Below the pieces are notes generated by a model that saw nothing but the letters and a program-made list of their open reading frames with translations, had not been told where the DNA came from and searched no databases. The translations under genes were made by a program, and so were the position numbers. This document shows positions 47,301 through 62,300 of a stretch of DNA of 64,000 nt, one piece after another. Positions within the stretch are counted from its first letter, which is position 1. Each line of letters opens with the position of its first letter. The stretch is from Acanthosoma haemorrhoidale (lineage: Eukaryota > Arthropoda > Insecta > Hemiptera > Acanthosomatidae). The DNA lies in the NCBI GenBank assembly GCA_930367205.1, contig OV884009.1, positions 102,507,189 through 102,571,188 on the forward strand, in the 5' to 3' direction.

Positions 47301-50300
47301 ATTAAATAAAAATAGTTCATTTTTCTTCAAATTTCAATACTTTGCCTCATGCTTTCACTAAATGAATAACGCTAACCATCATCCTTCTATCAGAACAGAA
47401 CTCCTTACTCTCCCTCATTTCTCTCATCTCCCCCACTCTTTTCACTGGTCATTTGCTGCTCTTTTATGCCCGCTAATTTTTCAAAGTCAAATATCACAAC
47501 AGTATTTATATCATTCATACTTGAGGGTTATTCCCATCAACATTACATCAAAAGAAGGATAATCGATTGTTCTAACTACCGTTAGACGCGATTTCAAAGG
47601 AATCACAAACATGATAATAAATGTAGCATTAGCATAATAAATAGTAAATAGATGCCATTCTGAATGGAGTTTTTATGTTTTAATTCAAATTAATTATCAG
47701 AACTGTTCTGATCTTAGTTGTATTTTATCTTTTAAATTCTTGAAATATTAGCACAAATATCAAAATATTAAGTTGCTGTTTCTTATAGCTCTGTTTCAGT
47801 GTTAAGGTATCTTAATGACTTATTTATATTGGAACTACGTTCTAATAACTCAACAGTTTGGGAGAAGCCAAATATTTATGGAACTTCACCACCCCCTAGA
47901 GAATCTCACACCGCAGTTGCTCATACTGATTCAAGTGGTAATTCTAAACTGATTATATATGGCGGGATGTCTGGCTGTCGACTTGGAGACTTATGGATCC
48001 TTGATATAGGTACAAATTTGACTTTTTTATAAATTGTTTATTTTATGAAATAATGATATGAAATTAAAATTTAGCTGTGCATTATATGTGTGTGTTTTTG
48101 ATTAATGGATATCTTTTCTATTATATAACTTTCTGTCATTCTCACATTTGAAATAAACTTGTTGCTGATTCTTCATGCCTCTCACCGTATATTGTAGTGT
48201 TATTTGAAATGTTAAAGTTATTTAGATATATAAAATAGAATTAAACATAAAGATTAAATGTGCTATTGAGGGTTAAATCCATGTGGGAAGATAGAGATAA
48301 CGGAGGTAAGAATTCAGACCAGTAGGAACAGATGACGATAAGAACTTTGCGGAAGTGGGGAGTAGAGAAATAAGGTGTCCGCAACATTAATACAGCATAG
48401 GCATAGTATAGTCTTGTAAGAGTGGCAGGCAAGGAAGGAGTACTTGGACGTATTAAGAAGATGGAATCACCGGCAGGGATGGCTGAGAGTTGGATGCATT
48501 AAGGGTTGAGATCCCTTCATATTCCATTCTTGAAGTGTATCAGGCAGTTGTTGAGGAAAAGCCAGAACAGGAAGGAAATGAGGTGTATGAAAGACTTCCC
48601 TTATCAACGAGTTCACCAGGCAGGTTACAACCCGACTAGCAGTAATTAGTAAAAGAGTATAAAAAGAAAAATTAATCTATATCAATAAAACTGTTTAATT
48701 ATTAATAACATAACTATTAAATTCACTACAATATGTTGACCAAGGGAAGGATTTATATTTAAAAAAAAAATATAAAAAAATGAAGTGGGTGCATTTATCA
48801 TATATTTGAAAACAACAAATATAATTATAATTTATTCTTTTATTTTATATACTTTTCAAGCAGAAGTTAAGTCACACATTAATATTAGCATTATAACCTT
48901 TAGTATTAATAATATTTGTCAATATGTAATTTCAAATATTCCTTTTTTATTTTTATAATTTTAAAGTAAAATCATGCTACTGCATGAATTTTGAATAAAT
49001 CTTTGCAAACATAATGATAAATGCAACATATAATAATATTTCATAAGTCAAGTTAAAGATATCATGGTAAGTTTGTTTATGAAATGGTCCTTGAATAAAT
49101 TTGTCACTTATGAATTCATCTCTAATCATGACAAACACGATTTCATTACTAGTTGAAGTATTAAATTGTTAAATCACTCTAATTGATCTCTTGTCTGCTT
49201 GGATCATAACTATATGTTCATTAATTGGCACTCTATCCAATTTATTTTAAAATATTTGAACTAAATCATTATTTTAGTGAAATAATCCTTGCAGGTCCTT
49301 TTTAATGGTTGTTGTACATTTTATATTTCACTCGCTGGTACGCACTATATCTTGTCTGCATTGAAGTTGGGGTAATCTAAGTTCTGAAGTATTATGGTGT
49401 AAGTCATGCATGGCATAATCTAACTGAAGTGATTGCATTGTATGTATTTACACTTAATTATTTGTTAATGAAAATTTATTTTGTCTATTAATAAACCATT
49501 TTACTATATACAGATGTATGCCTTAGTGTATATTATTTAACCAGGCAACCCTCCAGGTGTATAATATATTATTAATTATTTAAAATATGTTGGGTGCAAG
49601 CAGAAAATCACAAACTGACTCAAAAATTGAAAATAAATACACTTTATTTTTGTTTTCAGTTGTGAAATTTTTTAAGCATTCAAATATCATCTTTTTACCA
49701 TTCTGAATACTTCAGTTATTTTTCTTCAGTAGTTCAATTATTTTATTAGAACCTTAGTATTAATTTAATTCCTTCACATCTCTTATCGTATTCTGTAAAA
49801 GGCTGTGAAAAAAAAATCAAATTAAGTTGTACGAATTAATTTTATCTATGATTGCAATTTTATTGATTTTGCAAATAATTTAAGGTGCAATTTTATTTAA
49901 GGTACTATGACATGGAGCGAACCTGTGGTAGGTGGCCCACAACCTTTACCTAGATCTTTGCACACAGCAACAGTTGTTGGTGAGAAAATGTACGTATTTG
50001 GAGGTTGGGTGCCTATGGTTCTAGATGATGTAAAAGTTGCAACACATGAAAAGGAATGGAAATGCACTAATCAGCTTGCCTGTTTAAATTTAGGTAATTT
50101 TATAGTTTGGTTAATGCTCTAACAAAGTGTGATCTATATTAATTTTGTCATTGATAGTAAGTAAATTTATTAAACTTCACTCATGGTTGAATCAGAGCTC
50201 AAGATTCTAATGCTCGAGTATCCCTAGTTGTCTCTCTAAAGCTTTTTTCAAATAGTGCACTCATATGCTCACAATTAATTTTCATATAAAAAATATAATT

Positions 50301-53300
50301 CCAGAGTGATTTCAATTGAGTATAATTAAAAAATAAATTGTCATTGATTGTTAATAACTTAGTAGTCATACATCAGTAGTCAACTTTCTTCTTTTTTTTC
50401 CTTTATAAAAAAAGAACCTCTTCTTTTTTACAGAAGAAGAATGTTGATCTACCATTTGTTCTTATTCTCATTTAAAATATTATTTTAGAAACAATGGTTT
50501 GGGAAGATCTTTCAATGGATTCTTCTGAAGAAAATATGCCCAGAGCAAGAGCAGGTCATTGTGCAGTTGGTGTGAATGGAAGAATTTATATTTGGTCAGG
50601 GCGTGACGGATATCGCAAGGCTTGGAATAATCAGGTAGCAGTATGTAAGCTATGTAGACTGTTGTGGTTGTAATCATTAATTAATTAATTCATTCATCGT
50701 GTGGGAGTCTATATTGATTAAAAATTGTATTTTTAATTATATTTGAATGCATTGTGAGTTTCAAGAGAATTTCAAGCCTGTTGTTTTCCTGTAATGTTGA
50801 TAGTTATTAACATATTCATGGCCAGTTAAGTTGCAAGTTAATTAAGTCAATCTACCCCTGGAGGGAGGTAGCCATCAATGTGTGCTTGACACACATTTCG
50901 TCTCCTCACTGACCCTACTATAAAGTGATTATGTTGTTCGATATTATAAAATTGGACAAAAGGATATTTTGATTTACTTAGCTTGGCTCTAGTTGAAAAT
51001 GTAATTTTATTTCTGAGAATTCTTCTAGTGTTTCTTAGTTTTTTTTCAAAGCTCTACTAATTAAAATTAATTTGGATGTCACTTTAATTAGCTGTCATAA
51101 AATTAATGACCTGTTTTAAATGGATTGTGGTGTGATAAAAAAAAGAATACAGTGGATTTTGAGCTATGTGTTGGGTTGGTTTCTTTTATCATGTTCAGTA
51201 ATTTTGTTTGCTTATATTGATAATCCAGAAATAGTGATCTCATTTTAAAACAAAAAATTCTTTTATCCACTTACGATTTTCTGAGATTTCTTCTCCCTTT
51301 TTTTATTTTTTAAGTAAAGGTGATGACATGACTAATGATCTTGTGCAAACTTGAACTCGATTTTCTTTATGATGTATTTATGGAACCCTCTACCTGGATT
51401 ACTAGCCCCCATGCAAATTTATATTATCCCAGTTTAGCTCTACTACCTAGTTTTGTCTTTTAAACCTTTCTAACAAGCTCCTGATTATGTTAAAAATGTT
51501 GATTAAACAGTGCCAGTTATTTTTTATAAAAATCATTGAACATTTAGAAAGTGAATTGAAAGGCATATTAAGAAACCTTTTTATAAAGGACATCACATGT
51601 AACAATTTTTTCGTTGATGAAATAAATTTAGTGTTAATAGTTGCCTTTTGTTTTTATTCTAACCGTTTTTTTTTTATTTACTTACATTACTATTACATTT
51701 TTTTTTATAAAATCTGATACAAGAAGTTTGTTTATAACCATCTGACTAACTAGGTCTGTTGAAGATCATTCGTTATAAGCAAATGTCACTGTATTTAGTC
51801 TTCTCATAAACACTAGTCACTAGTATAGGATCACAAAAAATATTTGTATACAATTGAACCAATATTTTCTGCTTTATATTCAATTTTAAATCACTCCATA
51901 ATAACAACCAATTTGACTAATCATATCTTCTTATCAATGCCATTACGATCGAACAGTTTATAGATAAATGTTACCACATCTTCCAGAAAATTTTTTAAAA
52001 TTTATTTTATAGAAACACTTAGTAACTTTTGATGTAGTTTATTTATTGTCCACGATGCCTTAGAATCCCTCTCTACCATACTTGGATCACTGACCTTCAG
52101 ATTAATTATCCACCTATTATGATATTAATCCTTAAGATATTGTGGACTGTTGGAAAAGTCAACAGGATAATAGGCTTACTGTGACTACATACATTAAGCC
52201 TACTAAAAAAGCTGTTATGGAAACCTGCCAATCGTCTCGATTTTATTGTTATTTTCTTTGATTTTCCTGAAATTTAGTTGAATAATAAGCCACTTGTACT
52301 TCTCATAGACATAAAGACACTGGTTCCCACTTAAGTTCTTTTTTGTATTTTGTTTACTGTATAATTTAAGTATTTTATAAATGATTATCCTATTTTTTAC
52401 CACGGAATTATGATTAAATGTTTTCGTAATAAAAGCTTCTATGTGAACCTGCTATTTCATCTCAATATTATTGTTAGTCTCCTTTATGTTATCAAAGCAT
52501 TGAAGTTCTTGATCTTTACATTATTTTATCTTAACGATTATCCATGTCCTTTTAGTGCTGCCTTGCACAGAGATTTGTCTGGTGCACTGGTTAGGCGCTG
52601 CAGTTCAGAAAGGACATGAGTCCCTGGCAAGCTTTATTCATTCACTATCCTTAGTATGTAACCACGTTTCACTTCTTTATGGGACAACAAGCCACATACC
52701 TTGGCTAATGTCTTTTTCTACATTATTGCTTTTGTATTGCATATGCTCCCAAATAAATAAAAACCTCTGTGGGGCAAAAGGTGTGATTTTCTATTTGCAT
52801 TTAAATTTCATCATTTGTGTTTTCTGTTCCAGTGGTCTGAATAAATGATGTTATGTGTTAATTTATATTTAGATCCATGTCCTTTGCAGTTGCTTTGAAA
52901 CCTTGGAAAGAGACATTGTTTTATATTTTCTTTTATTTTGATTGGTCCATATAGCTCTTGCTGTGCTCTATTGCTATGTTAGCACCTGTAGCAGCAAATT
53001 GCCCTCTCACATTTAACTGTTTACCTCCAACCCTTCGTGTGATTCGTTTAAAACTTACTTCTTTTCAAGTCAATCTCACCAATTTTTTCCTCAGATTTTT
53101 CTCCTTTTAGAATATTGTTCATTAAGTGCATTGTCTTATTCATAACCTAATTAATGATTTTTGAGAAATGGGTTTAATGTCCTAGCTCCTTTAAGGTTAA
53201 GTAACCCAATTTTTATAATTTTTGCAGATAGAAATTTTTAATTATAGACCATTGATATAGAAATAAATGATTAATCACCATAACAAACAAAAGATTTCTG

Positions 53301-56300
53301 GTTTTCAAACAAAATAAAAAATGAATAAATTAAACCATTTGCGAATAGTAATACAAAAAATACTCTACTTGAACTTAATAAAATAATGAATCCGGTATTA
53401 AAAACTGAAAAATAAAGGTGTGAGGTTAGCATTATTTTCCCCTACTAGAACTCTTGATTACTAGTTAACTGTGATGAGGACCTCAATCATTGGGAGCGCT
53501 TAGAGTATACAAATTTTTGCATATGTGTAAATGAAATGTTATCAATTTTTTTTCCCCCCCCTTTTAGGTCTGCTGCAAGGACTTATGGTATTTAGAGGTA
53601 GATCGCCCAAGCCCAATGGGGAGAGTACAACTTGTGAAAGCTGCCACTACTGCATTAGAAGTATGTTGGCCTGCAGTCCCATCTGCAGAATGTTATTTAC
53701 TGCAAGTTCAAAAGTAAGTTATATAATTTAAAATTTTAATTTAAACTCCAAACAGCACACTTCTTCGTCTGCTTTATTTATCATTTGTCATAGCATACTG
53801 TCTTGGAAAGGGAGAAGAGCTCAGGGCAACCATCAATGGATATTGATTTGGTTCTACAGCAAACTGTAGAATGTAACCAGTACACAAGTACTTGCATACT
53901 TACCAGGGAGTGTGGGGTGTCTAAAGACCACGGGTACATGACCATTGACACAACTTGAAGTAGGTAAAAAAGAGCAATAGACTAGTTCCTCATGAACTTA
54001 TATCATAGCAATCTGCTGATAGGGTGGAAACTAGTGAACATCTTTTAAAAAACCTTCTTAAAAACTATGTGTGTTCAGATGTTATTGGAGGGAAAATAGT
54101 TAAGAGATTAAAGGTCATCAGTTGGCAGAAGGTACTGTTGCAACCGATATGGTAAAGGCAATATGTCTTTGTTCACTCCCAGAAAATACCCAAGCTATCC
54201 TGATGGATACAGGGGATCAAGAACTTGAGAAGCTAGCTTATGTTCCTGACAAGATCCGTGAAATGAGTTCGTTTTGTTCCGTTGCTCCTCCAGCACTGTG
54301 GTGATAAAACGTTACAGATTGGTTGGAGGCAAAGATGGAACATCTCACATTGCAGATTACTGCTATATCGTCTCGTGGGTGTCAGGAGTGCTGACAAGGT
54401 CCATCCCCAACAGTACAGAAGACAAAGAAGTAAAGTAATCGATAAGTCCTGATTGGTTATGCTTGTGTCATTATAAATTCAAGGAGATGGGCACCAAATG
54501 TACATCCTTGTGTATTGGAGAAGCAGCATTCAAAGTTGGGAAACTACTGGATGGGCCAGAAGTGGGTTATACTGGTACCATTAATGGCCAATGCTGCCTT
54601 TTAGTTAAAGATAAGTGGACATAATTGTCCCTTCTGGTAAATACAGGAGCAGCTATTTCAGAGTCATTCCTCTGAAGGAGAGGGACAAAGCCTGCATTGG
54701 AAGAGTTTATGTTATATGTGGCAAGGAGAACTAAGATCAAGATTACGGCAAACAAATTTTTAAGCTAGATGTGGGACTCTGATGCAACTTAAGGTGGTAT
54801 TTTGTGATTCCTGGTGTTCTCAAACCTATAATCAGAGCAGACTTCATGTACCTCTATAATTTGTTAAGAGCATCTTAAGGGTTAACAACTGATGAACCTT
54901 TTAGAACAACCTCTGAAATATGGGGCTTCTACAATAAAGGTCGTCAAGGAGATTATAGGAGTACCGATTTCAGTGTTTCCAGAAGGACATCCCTATGCCA
55001 AATTACTGCATGAATATCCAGATATTACAAGGCCCTCAAACATGAAGTGACCCACCCGTGAAGCCTGATATTGTCCATTCCAATGAAACCACTGGTTGCC
55101 CAATCACCATGAGGGTAAGAAGGTTGCAGGGACATGTACCAGAAGGTTAAAGAAGATTTTTGACACAGGTAGAAATGGGAATTTGTCGTTCATCAAAAAG
55201 CCAGTGGTCGAGTACGTTACATGTGGTAGATAAGATGATGGGAAAGTTCAACCTTGTGGAGACTTTCACCAGCTGAATATACAGACAGTGCCGGACCGGT
55301 ATGGTGTTTCACGTTTCAAACTATGGATTTCTGGAATAACCTCGTGGAAAAACTCATTTTTCACATCTCGATCTGGTAAAGGTGTATTATCACATTCCGA
55401 TCCGTGAAGAAAATTTACCCAAGGCTGCAATTATAACCCCTTTTGGGTTATTAAAATTTCCTTGAATGTGTTTTGCGCTGGGTAATGCTGCCCAAACATT
55501 TCAAAGTCTTATGGTCAATATATTCCAAGATTTAAACTTCTGCTTTGTTCTTTTGGATGATGTTTTGATTACTTCTTCAAGCCACAAGGAACATGTTGAA
55601 CATCTTCGAAAAGTGTTTAGGAAGCTAAATGAAAATGGATTAGCTCTTAATCCCGAGAAGTGCCAGTTTAGGCTGAGTGAGATAGATTTTTTGGGATACC
55701 ATATCACTGCTGAGGGGATGAAACCATAAGCACTAAAGATCCAAGCTATTGCACACTACCCAAAGCCTAAGGATGTCTGTCAGAGCTCTCAGGCCATTCT
55801 TAGAAATGATTAATTTTTAGCATCCATGCATTCCTATAAGGCTGCGCCGATACAGATGTCTCCTCAACCTTTATTTTCATGGCTCGAAGAATAAAAACAG
55901 GAGTGAGATTAAGTGGTCCAGGGGAGCATTTGGGATTTTAAATGGTGTAATAAGAGTTTAAAGGATGCAGCTCTATTGCCACACCCCCAAGCAAAGGCGG
56001 AGATGCTATTGGCTTGCGATGCATCAAACCCCTGCATGCTACAACAAAGATCACTGGATACCATTAGAATTTTACTCCAAGGGGAGTTATCAGTAGTACT
56101 AGCAACTTATTTGACCTACGACCGGGAACTGTTTGCAATTTATTCTGCAGTGCAACATTTTAGGCTGGTAATCGTAGGGAGGAGCTTTATGATGCTAACA
56201 GATCACAACCCTCCTGTATTAGCTATGCTCCAGAAACCAATATCTGTATCTCCAATAAGAATAAGATAGTTAAATTTCATATCACAGTTTTCCTTAAATA

Positions 56301-59300
56301 TACAACTTGTAGAGAAGAACGGCTTGAATAGATTGGCAGCTTTTCAGAGGGAAGACCCTCTTAAGTTTAATCTTTAAAGAAGCAATCCATCCTTAGGTTG
56401 AAGCTATTGAATCTTCCTGGATCAACTGAATCTAACCTCTGCGAGACTTCTCAGGGGCAAATTCAAGTTTACATACCAACAACTCTTTGTCAGGAAATCT
56501 TCAATCTACATCGCCTGAGTCATCCTGGAATACGATTCTCGCACAAGTTGGTCTCAGAAATATTCTGTGCTAGGGCAAGCGATACTTGGTAACGATGATC
56601 AACCATTTTACACGTTGGCCGGATGCAATACAAGGGATGGAAATGACAGCAGAGGTCATCGCCGAAGCATTTTACCTGAGATAGATATCAAGATTTAGGG
56701 TGCCAGCAAAATTAACCACCAATCAGGGCAGGAAATTCAAGAGCGATTTGTTTGTGGGACTTGCAAGTTATTTGGGCACAAATAGGATTAGAACTACTCT
56801 GTAACTGATATTTATACATATAATGGATATTTATACAATATAATTATGAATCTACATGTATGCTAAATATTGCCTTAATTCAACATGGTCTTTGTCATAA
56901 GTATCTCTTCTTCCTGAAATCTGGAAGATTTGGAGAGGCTACAGAGGATACATCTCTAGTATTTAGCTGGCTAACCAAGCGCCCATGAGATTCTTTTGAG
57001 TTCCTCTAATGTCATGTACTCCACAGCTGTATGTAGCTGGTATACTAACACTTTCCTCTCTGCAAAAATCTTTGTTCACCATACTACAATGGAAGAAAAA
57101 ACAAAAGTACAATACCTTTTTACTTCTATGATTTGTCATATTTTTTTATTGAGGTAAACAGTGTTAATAAATTTTCAAATACTATATATTTTTTTCTTAT
57201 AAATTTTTACCACATTCAGTTTGGTTATGCCAGACTGATATTTTGTTAGTATATATAATCATAGCCTAGATTTGTAATCTCTAACACCGAACTTGTAAAC
57301 ATTTTAGGTTAGCTATCCAGACAACTGATAATTTTGTGACTTCTAACTTATGCATTATTAATGCCACCTTCTAATTACTTGAAAGCTTGTTTGTAATCAT
57401 TTAGTTGTTTGAAATTTTTATAAATTAAAATTGTTTCAGGTATGATGTACCGCCTGCACCTTATTCAGCTCCATCTACTCCACCTAAAGTCCAGGTGACT
57501 AAAGTAGCAACTCCATTCAAAACCTCTTTGACAACTGTCAATAATACTCGTACTTCACGACCTTTGGTTAGGCCAGTGATTAGGCCTGTCATAAGACCAG
57601 TTCTTAGACCAGTAGGGAAATCTATAGCTGGAGGAGGTAAATAAATATCCAGTTTTTTCATCTTTTTCATAATGTGAAGAACATTTTTTTTCATTTGATT
57701 TTTGTTTTTAATATATTTTTTTATTTTGTCATATTTTTATAATATATAACCCTTGTTTGAGCTCATGAAAAGAAGTGTCACAACTAAATCAAAGTTCCAT
57801 GGTCCTTTCCTACAAGGTCTAAGGCAAAGGACAAGAGTAAATGGGTGTACACCTACTTCTCCAGAGTGGAGTGAACAGGGATCAATGAGTAATTGCTGGT
57901 CTCTTGGTTATGATTAGAAAGAAAGAACCATGTAAAAAAGATCAATTTATATAAAGACGTGTCAAAAAGAGTAATAACAATGGACATCAATAATTTTGGA
58001 GATCCTTCTTATTTGGTGGAGTTTGTTATCGTTTAGGTAATAATGAAAATTATCATGTACTTCATCTGATAAAAGTTGATTTTCATGAGGTGTGCATGCC
58101 CTATTTAAAAACAAGGTTTAATATGATGCCAGAGAATTGAATGTAAAATTAGGGCAACATTCCTTGATAAATATCATTTGCGAACACATTAAACACTTCT
58201 TGAGTATTGTGTGTAAAATAAAAAGCTGCTTAATCTGACCCAGACAGGAAGTGCAGAAGCTCCTTTAAAGATTGGCGAAGTATACTTTATACATATAAAG
58301 CTGCAATACGACTAAGAGGAGGTTACAAAACTGTCTTGATCGATTTCGACGCTCGAGGGCTCTAGTTTTTTAGAGACGAATTATAAAATTTGCCAAAAAA
58401 AAGAAATTCACTGACTATATAATTCTTTAATTTTTTTATTTCGTCTTTGTCTTCTTTTTTTTCACATGGAAAACGTCTGAAAAGATGCCAGGCCACTAAT
58501 CTCCTGTGAAATCCAAGAGCTTTTTTTTTTTTAATTTTATATAGTCACTTTTTTGAAAATTAGCACCCCCGTTCATCTGAAGCCTAATACCCTTAAGGAT
58601 AAATCCAAAATACAAACTTTTCATTTATTGAAAAAATATCTGGAAATTTAAAAAAAATTAACAGTTAAATAAAAAGTAACATTCAATTTTATTTTTGCTC
58701 AAATGAATCTGTTATCAGATTTTAGAAATTCTGACATTTTGCAAAAAAAAAACAAAAAAAAACTAAAACCATTAAAACAATTTGTTTCTTATTTTTAAAA
58801 TTTGGAACAACACAACATGTAAGTAGTAAAAATATGCTTTGCATTGAGTGAATTATTGTTTAAAAAAACAAAAAATATACTACTAAAATTGTTACTTAGT
58901 TTGATCTTGACCAAGGTTTTTTTTCTGGTTGTGTAGATGCTCCTTGATAATGGACTAATGATGGTACGAAACGACACAATAAGAAATGAATTAATAAAGT
59001 TTTAGAGAAGGATATTATGTATATTCTAAATTTCACAGTTCATTTATTATATATAAGATGGAAAAAAAGAAGCGTTTACATACTTTTCTTGTGTAAAAAA
59101 AATGTAATCTAACAGGAAGATTCACATAAAGTAGAATACATCAGAGAGCCTAGGGGGTTTCTAATTTGGCAGTGATCACCCATACACTTACTCAAAACTA
59201 AAGTGTATTTCATGGATAAGAAGGGTGAATAAGCAAGTTGCAAGAATTCCTGCTGAAAACAATATTACCAAACAGGCGATATTATAGGCAACATTTCTCG

Positions 59301-62300
59301 TTGCAAGAGAGCATAAAAAAGACAATTTGCACCAATAGGTACTACCAGAATTAGGAACAGTTTTGCAGTAGTATTGATATTATTACTATTGTGCTGTACA
59401 GGATTTATTACTCAGGGATTGCAGAAATCATCAAATCTCTTATTCAGGCACATATATAATAGTGATGAGTATATGGTGAAATGGGGGACTCAACCTGTTG
59501 GAGCCTTTCCGTGCATCAAAGAGACTTAATAATATATGCTTCATGCCTCCCACACTCCTCAAAATGTATCTTCTGAAAGCTGTGAGAAATTAGTATTTGA
59601 AATGTTGGACTAAAGGTGTTCACTTGGCGGATGATCATTATTCTTTACATTTCCTTGCAGCAAACACCATTCGAAAGAAACCTCAGCACTGATGTAGGGT
59701 GTATAAGATATGATGGGCTTCAAACTAAACTACCAGAAAAACAAAGTACCTAGGGGTCATATTTGGTGAGCAAAGGTATTTTGAGACCAAAGAAAAAAAC
59801 GAGTGGAATCTGGTCACCAGTATTCAATCCTGTATAAGGACACCCTCTCAATAAGCCAGCAAAAATTTGACTCCTGTATCCAAACATACAAGCAGCCGAG
59901 ATAAAATCTTGGAGGAGATGCTTCTGATTAACTCGACTAGATAGGATTATAAATGAGGTTATCCAGAACAGAATAAGTTTCTCTGAGACAATAATAAACC
60001 GTACAGGAAAAACAAACTGACATGGTGTGGGGAATCCAAAAGGATGTCAGCAGAGAGGTGGCCCAAAGAGTTATAGATTAGGAACTTAAGGGAAAGAGAA
60101 GAAAAGGTTATCCCAGGACAAATTAGAGTTTAAAGGAGATGGGAGGAAAAGGATTAATTGAAGTAGATTGTTTGGACAGAGTCAATGGCCTGAAATCTCC
60201 ATGTTTTATTTATGATATGGAAACAAATTCTCTATTCTGGGGCATTGTCCCTTAAGACCAGCGTAAAAGTACAAAAGAAATTTATTTATAAAAAAAAATA
60301 ATGTAAAATAATTAGCTTGTAATACTATTGTATTTATAAAATATATACGTTGGATAAAAATGAATTAACAACATGATCATAAATAAATATGTAATTATAA
60401 GTCAATAATGTTTGCTAACAATTGGCAGGATAGAAGTTAAGAATCATGAGTGGCCGAAATATAAAGAAAATGATGCTAAAAAAAATATACTGTGTATCTG
60501 AATTATAAATGGTTGGGTTGAAACTACATGACAGTCATTAACAATAGATGACATATGCCCAACAGAAAGTCCTTTATATCTTTTATAAGTAGAGAAAGGT
60601 ACCTTTTCTAAAAAATGATTCTTATTAATGATGAGCATTTACTATAATACTTCGTTCATTTTTAAGATTTGTTGAAATATTAGAATTTTTTCATTTAAAA
60701 CAATAGAAACATGTTGAAAATGTTGTATTATTTTGTAATGAAAGGATGTTTTTTTTAAAAAAACCGTAAATGGCCCATTGCATTTCTTGCTTCTGAGATT
60801 CTTCTGATGCATCCATTTTTATATTATATATGATCATGGGGTTTGATTTTTTCAATAATAAGACCTGTTTATAATCATGTATTGAGGAAGAAAAAAAACA
60901 GGGATCAAATCATATCAAACAGGAAAAATAAGATTAACATTGGTCAATTCTTTGATTTTATTAATTGTTCACAACAGTTTAGGTAATCCTATTTTGTAAA
61001 GTGTTTTTCTAGTATAAAGTTATTTGTGTCTTGATGCCTTAGTTTTATTTATAAATCACACCCACAATTTTTTTAACATCATGTTATTTATCTTATTCAT
61101 TTTAGGAAGTCTTCAGGCTGCTGAGCAAACACCTGCAGTAGCAGCTTCTGTCAATGCTCCAACAGTTATACCTGGTAGGATCATTGTTCTATTGTCTTAA
61201 TAAAAATACAATATATAATCATTTATTTTGTTATAGTTCGATTAGGTGTTTCTATAATAATATTTTACATTACATTTATTTATAATGTATATTCTGTTTG
61301 TTATAAGGTAGTTAATTTCAATTTCTGTTTTGGAATATGTTATATTATCAGATTGAAACAGCTAATTTCAGTTATTGATTTTCAATTTGTCATGGAATAA
61401 TTATGATAAGATCTGCATTTCTTTTCTTTTTTTGACTGGTTTTGTTCTGTGAAGTTGTTATTACAAGTTTTAGATATTTTTGTTTTGTAATCTTCCTTAC
61501 CAAGATTCACATTTATTTGGTACAATGTTGTCTCGTCGAATTTCATGCTTATTTCTAGATTTTTATGGTTCTGTTATCCACTCATTTTCACTGGCCTGTT
61601 ACCAGAAGTACTGAGGTTTATAGCGAAAATCTGACAGTTACTGGTCGATTCAATTTTCAACAGTTCTGTCTGTCTCTTTGAGTCTCCATTTTAATATCAT
61701 CATATGATCATTTACAAGGGTGTATGATATGTATGAAGTATATTACTTGTAAAGAACCAGATTTTATACCGTTTCAGTTATGCTTAGTGTTTTTGATTTG
61801 TTAAGGGTTACAGAAATATCAAAATAAACTCATTCTCTTGTCTTGTCTGTCCTCAGTTTCACAGATAAACATGTTTTCCTCAGCAAGAATACCTTACAAC
61901 CAGCCTCCAACCATATACCCCCCTCTTTCTGTTTGTAGCTTTATTTAGGTTCAATATTTTTGTTCTTGATTTGAACAGTGTGCTCGTGAACAAGAGACAG
62001 TTGTTCTTTCCAATTTGATTAAAAGCATAATTTAAATTCCAGTAATTAATTGAAATTTTTTTGTTCGGTTTGTTTGATCATCTCTTTTTTAAATTTTTTT
62101 AGTTTCTTAACTGCAGTTGTCATACTTTTATATCCAAACTGCTTGACAGTTAAATTTTTAACATCTAGGTCCCCTTAAAGTTAGCTTTATTTATTTTTTT
62201 CATATGAACAGTATATTTGGTAACCTCACTGTGAGATATTAGGTATCCTTTCTCATATAATTAAAATAAAATTTTAGCCTACAACTGATATTATTCGTGT

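Noticed and set aside
51487..51717. 76-codon open frame in Hcf intron 6
   Set aside because: Low-complexity Phe/Tyr/Ile-rich translation from T-rich DNA; no supporting signal.
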